A DNA stretch of 64,000 nucleotides from Malus domestica (taxonomy: Eukaryota > Streptophyta > Magnoliopsida > Rosales > Rosaceae), in assembly GCF_042453785.1 (NCBI RefSeq), contig NC_091670.1:40249501-40313500 (forward strand), given 5' to 3'. Positions 10,740-22,775 of this stretch are shown piece by piece. The position numbers were made by a program, and so were the translations under genes. The stretch's first letter is position 1, and the number at the start of each line of letters is the position of its first letter. The notes under the pieces are model-generated. The model was not told the DNA's origin and searched no databases. It saw only the letters and a list, made by a program, of their open reading frames with translations.

Positions 10740-11760
10740 CCTCTGTTGAGAATGAATCTCATATTATGGGAGGAGGGATCTTGCATGAATGGGAGGAGGG
10801 ACCTTGCATGAGCTTATAAGTAAGTTGGGTTACTCTCCATATTGCCAAAAGAAATTTTATTTGGACCCAGTTTTCCTCTCTCTAAACCCAACTTTAATAT
10901 TTTGTTACCTATAAACTCTCTAGTTTACCCTCATAAATTATAAACATAAATAAACTAGAAAAAGAAAAACTCATCAAACCCATTTCCCAACTGTTCTGGC
11001 GTCTCTTCCCTGTATTTGTTGGGTCTGTCTCCCTCCCGACTGTTTTTTTTTTTCTGATATTCTCTGTGTGTTCCCCCACCTCTCCCACACCCACCAATTC
11101 TTTGTGGTGGCTATTCCACCAAACGTCCAGTGAATCTTTCCATTTTTCTTCTATTGCGCGTGATAGGGCCTTGCTATTAATAGGCAAAACTAAGCGGCAT
11201 CGTCGACTCCGTAAGCGACTTGTTGCATAAGTCCAAAATGGAGTCAAATGGATTTTGTATTGGGTCGGGTTGTTGAAGGCGATGGCTGATTTAGCAATCC
11301 CGCCTAACTATTTCTATATGTAGGAGAAGGAAGAGGGAGGGAGGTCTGAAGTGGTGGTTGAGTGGTGGCGATGTATGTGGGTTCTCTCTCGGTTGAATGG
11401 GTGTAGAAAGATATTTAATTTTCAATATCTTATTTTATTTTGTATAAGGGATAATATAGGAATTACATAAAAAGTTTTTTTTATAGCTAGGTGTAGAAAT
11501 AGTATTGTTGGGTCTAAATAAAATTACCCTATTGCCAATTAGTTTTATGGTGAAATCTTAACTTTGTTCATGCTTTCATAGTAGGTTGTTCCACGTGTGA
11601 AGTCAAACATCCACACGCGCTGCACGTCACCCCGTTGTGTTGTTCACGTGTTAAGCTTGAAAATTCATCACACATGAGGGAGCGTGTTGAGAATAAATTC
11701 CACAGTTTATAAGTAAGTTGTACTACTCCGTATATTACCAATTAATTTTGTGGAATTCCG
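10740..11760. mobile_element. Probable decayed LTR fragments
   Basis: Two similar stretches, near 10,747 and 11,689, both read tgttgagaat(g/a)aat followed by ttataagtaagttg and a tactc...tatt(g/a)ccaa motif, spaced about 940 bp apart. This could be a pair of short LTRs with a non-coding interior, or two fragments. A 112-codon minus-strand ORF (10,909-11,247) has no recognisable domain, and I do not call it a gene. Confidence 0.4.
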
Positions 11761-11994
11761 TCAAAGCTGAATTTGACGGAAAAAAATAACTTCATGTTTG
11801 TTCTTAACTATAAAGTCAGTGATACACTAATTCTGGTTTGTTTGTTTTTTCCTTCCTTCTTAAGGAAATTCCCAATCCAACCAAAAAAATGAAATTCCCA
11901 AGAGAATAGTAGCACGAACAATCGTAGCTTTCTTCTTCGATAAGCCTTGGGGAAACAGAAAAGGGAAAACCGGACTTTAACCCTAATTTCTCCC

Positions 11995-12325
11995 AATGCC
12001 GCAGCACTCTCTATTTTCTCTCTCGCTCTATATCGCGGTCCCTCTCTCTCGCCGTCCTCTATTGCTCAAACTCAATGTCTCCAACTTCCTCTGTATGGTT
12101 CCCGAGGAAGATGGTAAAACAGTAAGGGCAAGAAATTGTGACAAGGTTAGATTTGGGTATTAATCTGGTGGGGCTACAATTCTCCAATCCACACCCCTTT
12201 CATCTGTGCTAGTGTTTGAACCCAATATTAGATAACCGGTCCATGCAATCGATGCCGTTGAATGAGAAAAATTCTAGGCCGTGGGATCAAATATAATGAT
12301 GTGGATTAAATAAGGAAAATTTAAA
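11995..12325. repeat. Duplicated spacer shared with 62,757-63,140
   Basis: Starts atgccgcagcactctc and runs through ctctcgccgtcctc to gtgggatcaaatataatg. The third-unit copy has an expanded minisatellite inside. Stops interrupt every frame, and I see no conserved protein. Confidence 0.75.
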
Positions 12326-12623
12326 GAGTAATGATATTCATACCATGTTTTTGTACCACATTTTCATACCACCTTAGGTGGCATTTGATGTGGATAGCCA
12401 CATCATTTGAATTAATCAGATTTTAAAATTTAGTTGATTATTTAATAAACTAATAATTAAGAAAAACTAATTAATTAAATGATGATTGTGATATACGAGG
12501 AGTCTTTCTCGTTCATTTCTTTGGGTTTTGCAAATTTTTCAAATGATGTGGCTGTCTACATCGGATGCCACCTAAGGTGGTATAGAAATATGGTATAAAA
12601 ATATGGTATGAATATCATTACTC
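12326..12623. mobile_element. MITE with 9-bp TSD AAATTTAAA
   Basis: TIRs GAGTAATGATATTCATACC and GGTATGAATATCATTACTC are perfect inverted copies. AAATTTAAA flanks both sides, and the empty site is seen once at about 63,150. A 9-bp TSD suggests Mutator (8 bp would suggest hAT); no coding capacity. Confidence 0.9.
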
Positions 12624-12935
12624 AAATTTAAATGTTTATCTTGGTTAAATTACCATGATAATATTGTGGAATTATCTTTTGCATAACGGAAGAGCGAGAA
12701 AAGTCCAAGGGTGTAGGGAAGTTGTGTGGTTGACTACCGCTATTTTGATGGTATAATCTGTAGAGTAATATTACATTTAACATCTATTTGTATCATATTT
12801 CTAATAAAGATAAGGACCATCAATGCATAAATAATTAAACAAATATATAATAAGAGTATCATTTTTGTAACTAGAATAGGAGAAGAAAGACTTCAAGATG
12901 GGATCAGCCAAATAATTAGCGTTAAGATAAAAATA

Positions 12936-13095
12936 TTGAAAGGAAAACTAATGAAAATGGCTTGAAAACTTTGAGTTTTAACGATAAGGACAAGATAAAG
13001 GGTAAAGTGAATAGTACCAGGATTGACTTTTTAATGTAAAAATATAGTTTTTCGTTAAAGTGAACATTACCGGGAACTTTTCGTTAAAGTTTCCA
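12936..13095. mobile_element. MITE-like repeat, better-preserved copy
   Basis: Begins aaggaaaactaatgaaaatg and ends cttttcgttaaagttt. The ends are weakly complementary. It is the same family as at 840-1000 and around 26,773-28,130. Non-coding. Confidence 0.65.
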
Positions 13096-13495
13096 ATGAG
13101 ATAATATTGCAACAGCTGGCATGAGACAATGATGGTATAAAGATGGCTACTACGGCCAAACTACTACATAGGATTCCATACATGCGGTCATTATTTCGAC
13201 AAATCAATGGCTGCCGCAATCATGTGCTCATTATTCCGACAAATCAGTAGCTACTTGCATTGGATTAGGATTGCATGCGTGTGGTCATTGAATGAGGATT
13301 GCGTGCACGTGATCTTTATTCAAACAAATCACTATTGACCATATATTGCAATTGGTTAATGGTAGGCAAATTGAATTTTTACATCAAATAATGTGATTGC
13401 TGATAATTGAATTATTATTTAAATGTTGATTAATATGCTTATTTTTTATTTGTGATATATCATTTAATTTGTACATTTAGTTTACCTAACATTAC

Positions 13496-13625
13496 CAACT
13501 GTAATTTGTATAAATGGACTGGTACCTAACATAACCAGTTGTAATTTGTATAAATGGGACTGTAATTTGTATAAATGGACTGGTGCCTAACATTACCAGT
13601 TGTAATTTGTATAAATTTACTGGTC
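13496..13625. repeat. Tandem ~40-bp minisatellite
   Basis: Unit built of gtaatttgtataaatggact plus ggtacctaacattacca, about 3.5 copies. Block B has about two copies at 39,940-40,020, so copy number changed after duplication. Confidence 0.8.
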
Positions 13626-15732
13626 CCAAGAGCACATGCTACTGCTCAAGAAGCAAAGTTCTTATTTGCCCAAAAAAAATCATGGTTTTTTAATTGATGC
13701 TCTCATTTTAATTTACTAGCCCCTTACTTGGCCTTTTTTATTTATCATTTTATACATATTAATATTTTTTTGTAAAATATATTAGTTTGAGTTTTATTAA
13801 AATTAAAAATAAATAAAAAAACTTAGTTTTAGTTTTATCAAATTAAAAAAAAATGACTTAATATTTAGTTATTGAAATTGTAAAAAAGTGATCAAGTATT
13901 GGGTGCTTTGTTTGAAATTTTTCAAAATGATATTGTTTTTACCATTGAAACCCTGTTATATACAGTGATGGCTAATTTGTCAAGTTCTACGAAGTTGGGA
14001 TACCCAGCGTTTTAGCATATAACATAGCTTAGTATTACAAGCATAATTAATTAAAATAAAGGCAAAATAAGAGGATAGCTTAGTATTACAAGCATAATTA
14101 ATTAAAATAAAGGCAAATTGTAACAGCCCGTCCCTAAAAATGACGATTTTATAATCTTAACACGTGAGTTTATGAAGATGCCCTTCGAGGCAAAGTGTTG
14201 ACTACCGCGTCGTGTCATGTGAGACTCATCTTCTTGGCGTATTCTCGTTTTACTCGTCGCTACGGATGCGTGGGCGCAAACGACACGTGATTTGGAGCTA
14301 TAACAAAAGAGTTATTAACATTTAAAGTTAAGGACATTTTAGTAAATTAATTAATTTCAGATTTTGTTGAGGGGAAAATCTGGAGTGCCATGTGGGTGGC
14401 CCAGATTAAAGGAAATGAGGAATGGATGGTGGAGGTGTAAAGGAAAGAAGATAAAAGAAAAATGAGAGGAAATGTGTGACTAATAGGGAGATGAGAGAGT
14501 TAGGATGGCCCAATTAGAAACAAACGAAAGGAGGAAAAAGGAGAGAAGAGGGGAGCAGGGGATCCCTTCAACCCGGTTCCACTTTCCGACCCGACCCGAT
14601 CCTTTTCATCTTTTCCGGTGGTTTTTCGTCAGTTTTTCCGGCGAACCACGTTATCTAACCCCGTTGAAAATGTTCCACGACCTTCCCTCTACCATTACAA
14701 CCCAAAATTGTAGAAATTTAGCCATGAAAGTATGAAAACCGCACCGGTGGGTGCGGGAAACCTTTGTCGTCGATTCTCCCATTATTGAAACGATTTTCAC
14801 CAATTATCACCACCTACAGCATCCTCTTGAGGTCTGGAATAAAGCCCAAACAAGTTTTGGGGCGTTGGAGTTCGTTTAAGGTCGAATTGAGCACACCCAA
14901 ATTCAAGGGTTCCGTACCGTTCATGGTGATTTGAGGTGTTTCTCGGCCAAATTGGCCTTAGTCACAAGTATGAAAGTTGCTCCACTCGTTGAGATCTTCA
15001 TTTATGTGAAATTTGAGAATTTTTTGAAATATTTGGATTTTCCAGCGAGTCGGGGTGGCGGACCGCCACCGGCAGCAGCGCATGGCCAGTGGTCCACCAA
15101 TGTCATTTTACGTTAAATTGATATCTTGATTTTAGATTTGATGTCTATATGTTATGACTTGATTATGTGAACCTAGTTTGATTAAGGTGCGTTAATTGGT
15201 AAAAATATGAAACGACGATCCGACCGTGGGATCGTCACCAAACTTTAATATGTTATAGTACATAATATTTGAGAATCATAGGGACTGACAGATAGGAAAT
15301 CCGAGATACAGATCTTCCCGAAATGGAATTGTAAGTTTGAAGAATAAACGTTAACCGCCACTTTGTTTTGACTATTGGTGGAGATCCAACCGTTGGATCA
15401 TAATGAAATTTTAGGATGATGTTTTAGAAGCATAATGTGGATCTTTGGAAGTTACTGATCGGAAATCCGAGGAGTGAATCTTCCGAATTGAATTACGTAG
15501 GGTTGTGGACCTTACCGTCGATCGTTGACCGATGATCGACTTTTGGTCAATGGGGCTTAAATCAATCTAAAACGTTTTTAGGGATGTGTTTTACGTAAAT
15601 TACATGATCTATTGATAAGAATTATGAGATGTGGTTTGATAATTGTCCTAGGTGCCGATCGTTAGGAACGCTTCGATGGTTATGCTAGGAAATTGTAGCA
15701 CAGACTCCTTGTGAGTGAATCTTTTCCTTCTT

Positions 15733-15735
<3 letters not shown>

Positions 15736-15768
<33 letters not shown>
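15736..15768. repeat. (TA)n microsatellite
   Basis: About 16 uninterrupted TA units within the 14,119-17,526 insertion. Confidence 0.95.
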
Positions 15769-15772
<4 letters not shown>

Positions 15773-16790
15773 TGACAATTCCACAAACGTTTATAAATTG
15801 ATTATTGCATATAACTACTGTGAATACTTTGAAGTACTTATGCGAACTACGAATGGCTTGATCCGTGTTTAGGGTACGTAGGCAGTCTAACAAGACGTTA
15901 GATGTAGTCATACAATAATTGAGATTAAACAATTGAGATAAAGCCTTGTTTGGGGAACTGGGCAAGGTGAAGGAATTTGGTAAAAAGGTGAGATTTAACC
16001 TTATGAATTGGTGATTAAATGTTGGTCATAAATCAATGTGTAAAGAATCAAGAATTTGAAGTAAGGAAACGTAAGTAATGATAATTAATTAAACTAGTGT
16101 CTAGTTGGGCTTGTCACCTATAATTATCCCCGAAAATGAATAATTCGGGAGTAGGGCGTTACAGCTTCTGCATTTTTATGCCACATTATATATATATATA
16201 TAATTGGAAATGCTATAACATGGTTGAGTATCAGATTTCATCATGGTTTATCTATATGTATATTACCTGCACACAATTATTATGAACGCGTTGAAGTGCA
16301 AAGGTGAATGCACGACACCCAGGTAAGTTCAGGTGAGTTTATGGTATTAGTTGAAATGATGGGGTTATGGTATGACTACATGTATGTTTAGGTTGCAATG
16401 ATAGGCAACTCCAACACTGTCGTACAGGTTGCCCATGAATTGTACATGTTACAATAGATACAGTTAGAGCTCATAAACCTACACCCCGGTGTTAGTACTC
16501 CCGCTCGTGGCCAGGGCACAGTCCTTCACGTGATGTTCACCTCCCGCACCTTACGCTCACCTTGGATCCAAGGTAGGTGCACAATCATGTCGTACCACTA
16601 TAGGTGGTTCCGACTCGTAGATGACCCGCGATTATTTGCACAGTCTTCACGTGATTGTAGCACTTGAGCGTATTTATTTACACCCAGTTCTATTGTACAG
16701 ACCACTTTAGGTGGTTCCGACTCGTATGCAGGTATACTTATTAAGCTATGGATAAGTCGTACAGGTCACTAGAAGTGACTCCGACTTATG

Positions 16791-16982
16791 AGCTAGCATA
16801 TGTGATGAGCTAGCATATGTGATGAGATAAGTGATGAGTTAGTATATGTAATGAGATATGTGATGAGCTAGCATATGTGATGAGATATGTGATGAGCTAG
16901 CATATGTGATGAGATATGTGATGAGCTAGCATATGTGATGAGTTAGCATATGTGATGAGCTAGCATATGTGATGAGATATGG
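16791..16982. repeat. Minisatellite of gatgagctagcatatgt units
   Basis: About eight to ten units alternating between gatgagctagcatatgt and gatgagatatgt, inside the LTR-type insertion. It is bracketed by short imperfect palindromes reading cgtac...cact...agtg...cgact. Confidence 0.9.
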
Positions 16983-17531
16983 GTAAGTCGTACATGTCAC
17001 TATAGGTGACTTCGACTTGCGTGCTAGTATGGGTTATTAATCACATGATTATTGATATTACTGATGAGATGCTGTGTTGTGGTATATTTATGATCTTTCT
17101 GGAAACTATGCAAGTGTTGTAACGAGGGGTTATAATGAGGTGTTGTAACGAGGGGTTATAATGTTTTATATGGTTTCTGTTAAAATTTTATTTCTAGGGT
17201 CACTCACCCTTATTTTGTTTTCACCCTCTAGGTTTTATTAGCTGAGCTTTCTTATCGTCGAAGATTCGTGGCGATTCTTAGTATTGGAGATTATTTCGAG
17301 AGTACGATTCTTAATTCACTTTACTGTACTTGCTTAAGCTGTAACGTCACGTGTGAAGTGGGTTCATTTCCGCTTACCAGCGCATTCTGGTATTTAGGCA
17401 CTCTTAGGTTTAAATTTATTCACATTTTTCCACATCATCAAACTTTATGGCTTTGTCACTCTTTAGGTGTCGGCCAGCACAGCTCGATTTGGAGTCCTAG
17501 TGGACATTCCGGGTCGGGGTGTGTCACAAAT

Positions 17532-18738
17532 GAAGAGGATGGTTGAACTTGTTAAGTTTCTTAAGTGTGTCTACTTGAAGTGTGTTGCTAATAAATATTT
17601 TGTTGTAGGCATAATTTACTGAACAATTATGGAGGCAGAGAGAGAGAGAGGGAATATGCGGCATAGAGAGAGAAGAGAGAGATGTGTAATTGTGAGGTGT
17701 GTTCTATTCCACCCCATTGTACCTTTATTATATTAGTAGGGAAAGTTAATTCCTTACCCTTTTAGGATTACAACTCTAATAGGAAAATATCTAGTCTAAG
17801 AGATATGATAGAATCTCATAAGGATATCCTAGATATGTTAGGATTTACACAATCATATTCCTATTCCAATAAGACTGCAACACATTTGTATTTTTTTAGA
17901 ATTTTTTTGATAATTTGTTGGTATTCTCAATTTTTGTTAACATTGAAAATATAACGGTTCAGATGAAAAACCTTTGGAAATCCAACAGCTTGCAAGACGT
18001 TGGGCTGTGCTGAAGGAAGCTGGGCTGTCACGTGGATGGGGCCCTCCCTCTCCCTCTTGTTGATTCAAAGGGCGCAGGCCCGTGCAACAATTGGCGAGGC
18101 AGCCCATAGAGATCCTGCGATTCACCCATTCGCCATTTTTTCCACCGCTGGAGCACCAAAATTCGGTCAAAAGGCAGGGGTATCAATGGCAAGGGCAATT
18201 TGGCTTCCGCTGGAGGTGCTCTTTGTCGACTTTGTTTTTTCTCTCATTTTAGCTTTTGCAGTAATATTGAAGTAATCACTCCAATTTTATCCAAACTTTT
18301 GTTGTCCGTCAATTTTTATCAAAACTATTGGTTAATTTACATATTCAGACTAACCTTCTCATTATTTTTAGTATTTTTATCATAAATAATATCTGAAATA
18401 GTCACATTTTATTCAACAACCACTCAATTAAAAATTAATTAGTGTTGTTTCTAAACCATTACATCAAGCTTTTGTAGATACACATCAATATTGCAGCGAT
18501 CCGAGGCATTGTTTTAGTGACGGTAGTACTTTCTACTCCTTGGATTTGGTGAATCGGAAAAGAGAAGAGTTACGAGTAAAAGTCCCTCGCATTGTTTTGG
18601 GGAGATGAAGATGATGATCTTTTGTTTTTGTTTTTTAATGATTAATCCACGCAGCAACATATAATTAAATTGTTGGGATCTACTCAAGTTCCATATCACA
18701 CACTAACATAAAATTTGACAAACGAAACGAAATATGTG
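17532..18738. other. Low-copy spacer shared with 46,237-47,418
   Basis: It aligns throughout with block B. A 91-codon plus-strand ORF (18,000-18,275) keeps an open counterpart in block B (46,685-46,951). The two share stretches such as AQARATI, HPFAIFSTAGAPKFG and LEVLFVDFV, with one codon-sized indel, but they diverge in frame at the C-terminus. I recognise no family, so it is probably non-coding or an old gene remnant. Confidence 0.5.
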
Positions 18739-19766
18739 TGTAGACATCGAAATTTCGTAAATAAATGTTGACCGATAAATCAAAGTGTCAACGCTCATGT
18801 ATTACATAAATTTTACACGTAGCGTGTGACTCAACGAAAATTGAAATGAGTTGGAAAAGTCATCAAATAGGACACGTGTCAACACCTGGCAGAAACGACT
18901 TATTTCATCTGGGATATTATATTCAAAATTAGCCATTGGAAAATTCTATAAATACAAGCCCATTTCATTCATTTAAGGAGAGGAATTCATATTACACCTT
19001 GAAGCTCTGAAGCTCTGAAACTCCGAAGCTCTCAAGCATCCAGGTTCCCGAAGAATCAAGAAAGTGTTCTTCGTTCTTCGTTCATCGTTCTTCCAAGATC
19101 AAGCCTCGACGGCCCTTGGATCAACAATCATCCACCTTCAAGATCAAGCCCCGACGGCCCTTGAAGAAAGCGTTCTTCGTTCTTCGTTCATCGTTCTTCC
19201 AAGATCAAGCCCCGACGGCCCTCGGATCAACAATCATCCACCTTCAAGATCAAGCCCCAAAGGCCCTTGAAGAACTTCCACCAATTCAAGATCAAGCCCC
19301 GACGGCCCTTGAAGAAAGCACCATCGTTCATCATCCGTTCATCCAAGATCAAGCCCCAACGGCCCTTTAGATCAACAACGTCGACAAATCCACACATCCA
19401 ACCGTTCTTCAAGATCAAGCCCAAAAGCCCTTGAAGATCCGTTCATCACTGTTCTTCAAGATCAAGCCCAAAAGCCCTTGGAGATCCGTTCATCACTATT
19501 CTTCAAAGATCAAGCCCAAAAGCCCCTTTGAAGATCCGCTCAAATCCACCTTCAAGATCAAGTCCACGGCCCTTGAAGAACGTTCATCCTTAGATCAAGC
19601 CCAACGCCCCTTTGGATCAATCGCACATCCACAAATCAACACCTTACGGAGATCGAATCAGAGGATCAAAATAGAGAGAGATTGTAACCCAAAATCATCA
19701 AATACAAATATTTGTTTGTGCGCGTTGTTCTTGTCTCTTTCGTTTCAGGAATTTTCCGTGTTCACA
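18739..19766. mobile_element. Solo LTR with internal tandem repeats, TSD ATGTG
   Basis: Begins TGTAGACATCGAAATTTCG and ends CCGTGTTCACA, with perfect ATGTG on both sides; block B is uninterrupted (aaatatgtgctctc near 47,420). The right 500 bases (19,080-19,620) are degenerate tandem repeats of a unit containing aagatcaagccccgacggcc and cttgaagaa, mixed with gttcttcgttcatcg. A second member starts at 63,472 and runs off the window. ORFs across the repeats reflect the repeat period and are not genes. Confidence 0.9.
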
Positions 19767-20659
19767 ATGTGCTCTTGAAATCAAAATGAGGGCACTGCTC
19801 CAAGAACAAGAAGGGCACCTTGTCGAGGTCGCCATCCGCCGTGAGGGAAAACCGGAAGAAGTTGGACAACAATGATAACATCAATTTGCGGCACCCATAT
19901 CGGGACATCACACTGTGAAATAAATATTGAAATAAATACTCAAAACTCCTGGAAAGTCCTCGAGACAACAAACTTTCATCTCCTTCAAACATTTCATTTT
20001 ACTAAGTTTTATCTTTGAAGGGAGGGAAAAAAAGAGAAGAGAGAATCCTACTCCTTATTCCTGAATATATTCAAGAATAGCTATTGAATAAAGAGAGAAT
20101 GGAGGGTGATCGAAAGAGGAGGGAAGAGAATTCTAGTTCCAAACATAAAAAGGACCACAACTTTTAAATTATCAGCACAATCATCACCTAATTGAAGAGA
20201 CCATTCACTGTGAAACATATTGTCAATCAGTCTATCTATATCTATTTATATACCATATTTTTAGAGTAAGATTCTCTCACCTCCTATTACCATCCCCTTC
20301 CATCCTTTCATCTCATACTCTTTTTTTGTTGTCTTATTCTCTATATAAAAAAATTCAAAACAAGATGTATACGTGACGTAATCGTAACCGTTTAAATAAG
20401 AGGGGATAGAAGAGAAGAGAGATTAGGAGAAGGGAGAATCCTACTCCCACATTTTTCTTCTTCATAAACAAAAGAGAGGTTCTAGATTACTTGACTCTAT
20501 GCCTCATTTTTTTCATCAAGTATTTGTGATAAGTGGGTTCATTTTCAAGTATTTTAGTTTTTTTGTCAAAATTGAGAAAACTGAAAATCAAACATTAATA
20601 TGAAAAATTAAAAAATCAACATATAATTATTTAGAAATCGCAATAGAAAAGAAAAAAAA
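19767..20659. other. Low-copy spacer shared with 47,419-48,300
   Basis: No gene recognised. A minus-strand ORF of 76 codons at 19,762-19,992 has a partly similar counterpart at 47,377-47,607, but start and end differ. The purine-rich part (gagagaatcctactcc) recurs twice. Confidence 0.45.
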
Positions 20660-21203
20660 TGGAGGTTTGTGATGAAAAATCTTTTATACTAAGTAATTTA
20701 GTATCCTTATGCATGAAGATAATCAATTTGTTCGTTACGGTCATACTCTTTTTGAATTTTTGAACACATTCTCCATAGGGCCTTCTTATATGTTCCTTCT
20801 CCAAGCTCGGGTTATGGAAGAAGTAAAAGAAGGAATCGAAAAGAAAGTATTGGTAACAACCGATTTCATTACGAGACAACTCTTGATATTCATATCAATC
20901 TATTATGTACCTTTGCATCTAGCATTAGACAATAATTGTCATAGCTTTACCATATTTTTTGTTTCATTTCTTCTGAAACAATCTCACACACTTTTTTATT
21001 ATGTGTCTACTACTAGGAATTCAATACGTAATCTTAGCATTCAATAGTTATTCCTAAATAATTTCAATTTTCAAATGATCAACCATTTCATTTTACCAAG
21101 TTCAATCAATGTTAGTCAGATTAGTCAACATTTATATATTTTGATGCAACAACAAGATGTTATTTGTAACAAGTGATTTTGTTAGTTGGTTAATTGGTCA
21201 CAA
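20660..21203 (+). pseudogene. Nuclear copy of chloroplast ycf1 (tic214) 5' end, block A
   Basis: Translated in pieces, this reads the N-terminus of chloroplast Ycf1/Tic214, an inner-envelope translocon protein: FSIGPSY, the RVMEEVKEG stretch, [26 protein letters not shown], then a fragment ending LVGWLIGH-like. Small indels break the frame and many substitutions have accumulated. About 545 bp of plastid DNA was inserted in the nucleus before the A/B duplication, since the same piece with the same ends is in block B. Not functional. Confidence 0.88.
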
Positions 21204-22057
21204 GTTAATGTTCGGTTCAGTTTAGTTTTTCTCTCGATTTTTTGTGATTCGGTTTTTTCAATTCTCTTTAGGGTCGGTTCGGTTTTGTTTTTTTATTTAT
21301 ACTTGAATTTTATTTTAATTTATTTTAATTTATTTTATTTTAAATCTGGAAACACCAAGAACAACACAAGCACATAGTCAATCAAACAACTATCCTTCTC
21401 CACAAATCATAGTAATAATTACATTCATTGAGCTGAAATGCAAATAACTAACAAACTCACAAAAATCAAATAAAAACTACAAATTGCTTACTCTTTTTCT
21501 TTGGGTTTCACTCGAAAAGTGTCGGTAAAATTTAGGGTTTGCAAGAACGCAACTGAAATCTAAAACGGAGGCCTTGTGGCCTATGGGTTGCTATTGAGTT
21601 CCAGTACAGAGAACCTTGCTTAATCTCGATCACGGTACAAAGTATCGAGTACCTTTAGCACTGTATTTTGGTATGATTGGTAGAACCAAATTAAAAGCTA
21701 ACATCAACAACAACTACCAGAGACAAAAGCTCTTATCAATGCTTTGGAAACATTTATGTATCTCCAAGTGTAATGATATAATTGGTTGGAAACTTGTGAT
21801 TTCGTATCAAATCAATAAAAAGTTACAATATTGACAATATATTAGCAATTTTTATGTTAATTATGAACAAGTCAATCATGTAGAACCAAATTAAAAGCTA
21901 ACATCAACAACAACTACCATAGACAAAAGCTCTAATCAATGCTTAGGAAACACAGTCCTGTATCTCTAGGTGTATTGATATAATTGGTTGGAAATTTAAA
22001 AGAAAAATGGTGATTTTGTATAAAATTGATAAAAAGTTACAATATTGACAATATATT
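21204..22057. repeat. Spacer with a ~200-bp tandem pair
   Basis: The segment starting tagaaccaaattaaaagct occurs at about 21,681-21,840 and again at 21,880-22,056. In block B the same pair is at 49,272-49,450 and 61,445-61,625, now separated by the 12-kb Pack-MULE, so the pair predates the block duplication. No gene. Confidence 0.75.
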
Positions 22058-22775
22058 TGACACACCCCGACCAAGATCAAGGCATGCTGGCCGTCACATG
22101 AGAGTGACGTAACCATGTGCACAGTGCGGAAGCAATAATGATAAGAAATATATGAATAATTAAAAACCGAATCTACTAGAGTGCACTACTAAACAGGAAG
22201 TATTAGGAGTAAGATACAAAAGTAAATACTCCTAATCAGAGCATAGAAAGTCTAGGTGCAATCCAGTAGGACAAGTACTAATTATACAGTATAAAATGTC
22301 TTACAATTATTTAGATAGGTCAGAACCGCCGAAGTCCTCACACCCAACAACTGCAAACTTACTTAAAACCTGAAGGGGCGCAAAATAGAAAACGTGAGTG
22401 GGAAAAAACAAATGTTTTACAAAACCATTTCATTTATCAATATATCTAACCCCTCGCTGTAAACATGTATAATTTTTCCCAGAATCAAGATATAAGCATA
22501 TACATAAATATATATATAAATATATCAATTCAAATCATGCTTCACATAATCATATTCATATGTATGTCATGCCAAGATATAACAGAGTAAGCAACTCAGG
22601 TAAGAGTAATTTCATAGAAATATAACATGTTAGCCGGAACCCCTGTAGTAGTCTGTACGGCTGAATTCATAGCTCAAAAGTCAATCTAGCCGAAGTCACT
22701 ACAATGACCTATACGGCAATATACTGCACAAGAGTCGGAACCAAATGAAAAGATCTGTACGACAATAATGGGTGT

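Larger units (their letters stand above)
14119..17526. mobile_element. LTR-type insertion, 3.4 kb, TSD CAAAT
   Basis: Begins TGTAACAGCCCGTCCC and ends GGTCGGGGTGTGTCA, flanked both sides by CAAAT; block B shows the empty site (aagggcaaatgaagagg near 46,232). The ends are near-inverted, as in long LTRs of Tekay/Del-like Ty3/gypsy elements. There is no coding domain and no second LTR, so I read it as a solo LTR or a non-autonomous derivative. An internal gggcgttaca at about 16,155 resembles the right end and could mark nested material. Related to the insertion at 22,058-25,612, which is in the opposite orientation. Confidence 0.85.

Noticed and set aside
10909-11247. 112-codon minus-strand ORF as a gene
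   Set aside because: No recognisable domain, lies in probable LTR debris, no conserved counterpart in block B.
14119-16165. Left 2 kb of the 3.4-kb insertion as a separate solo LTR ending at gggcgttaca
   Set aside because: No target duplication at 16,165, whereas CAAAT flanks the full 14,119-17,526 unit with TG...CA ends; nesting inside it remains possible.
16791-16982. Direct-repeat array considered as a CRISPR-like structure
   Set aside because: Units abut without unique spacers and the genome is a plant nucleus; it is an ordinary minisatellite.
19064-19778. Open frames of 68-115 codons across the LTR repeat array
   Set aside because: Open on both strands because the repeat unit lacks stops; they follow the repeat period and lie in an LTR.
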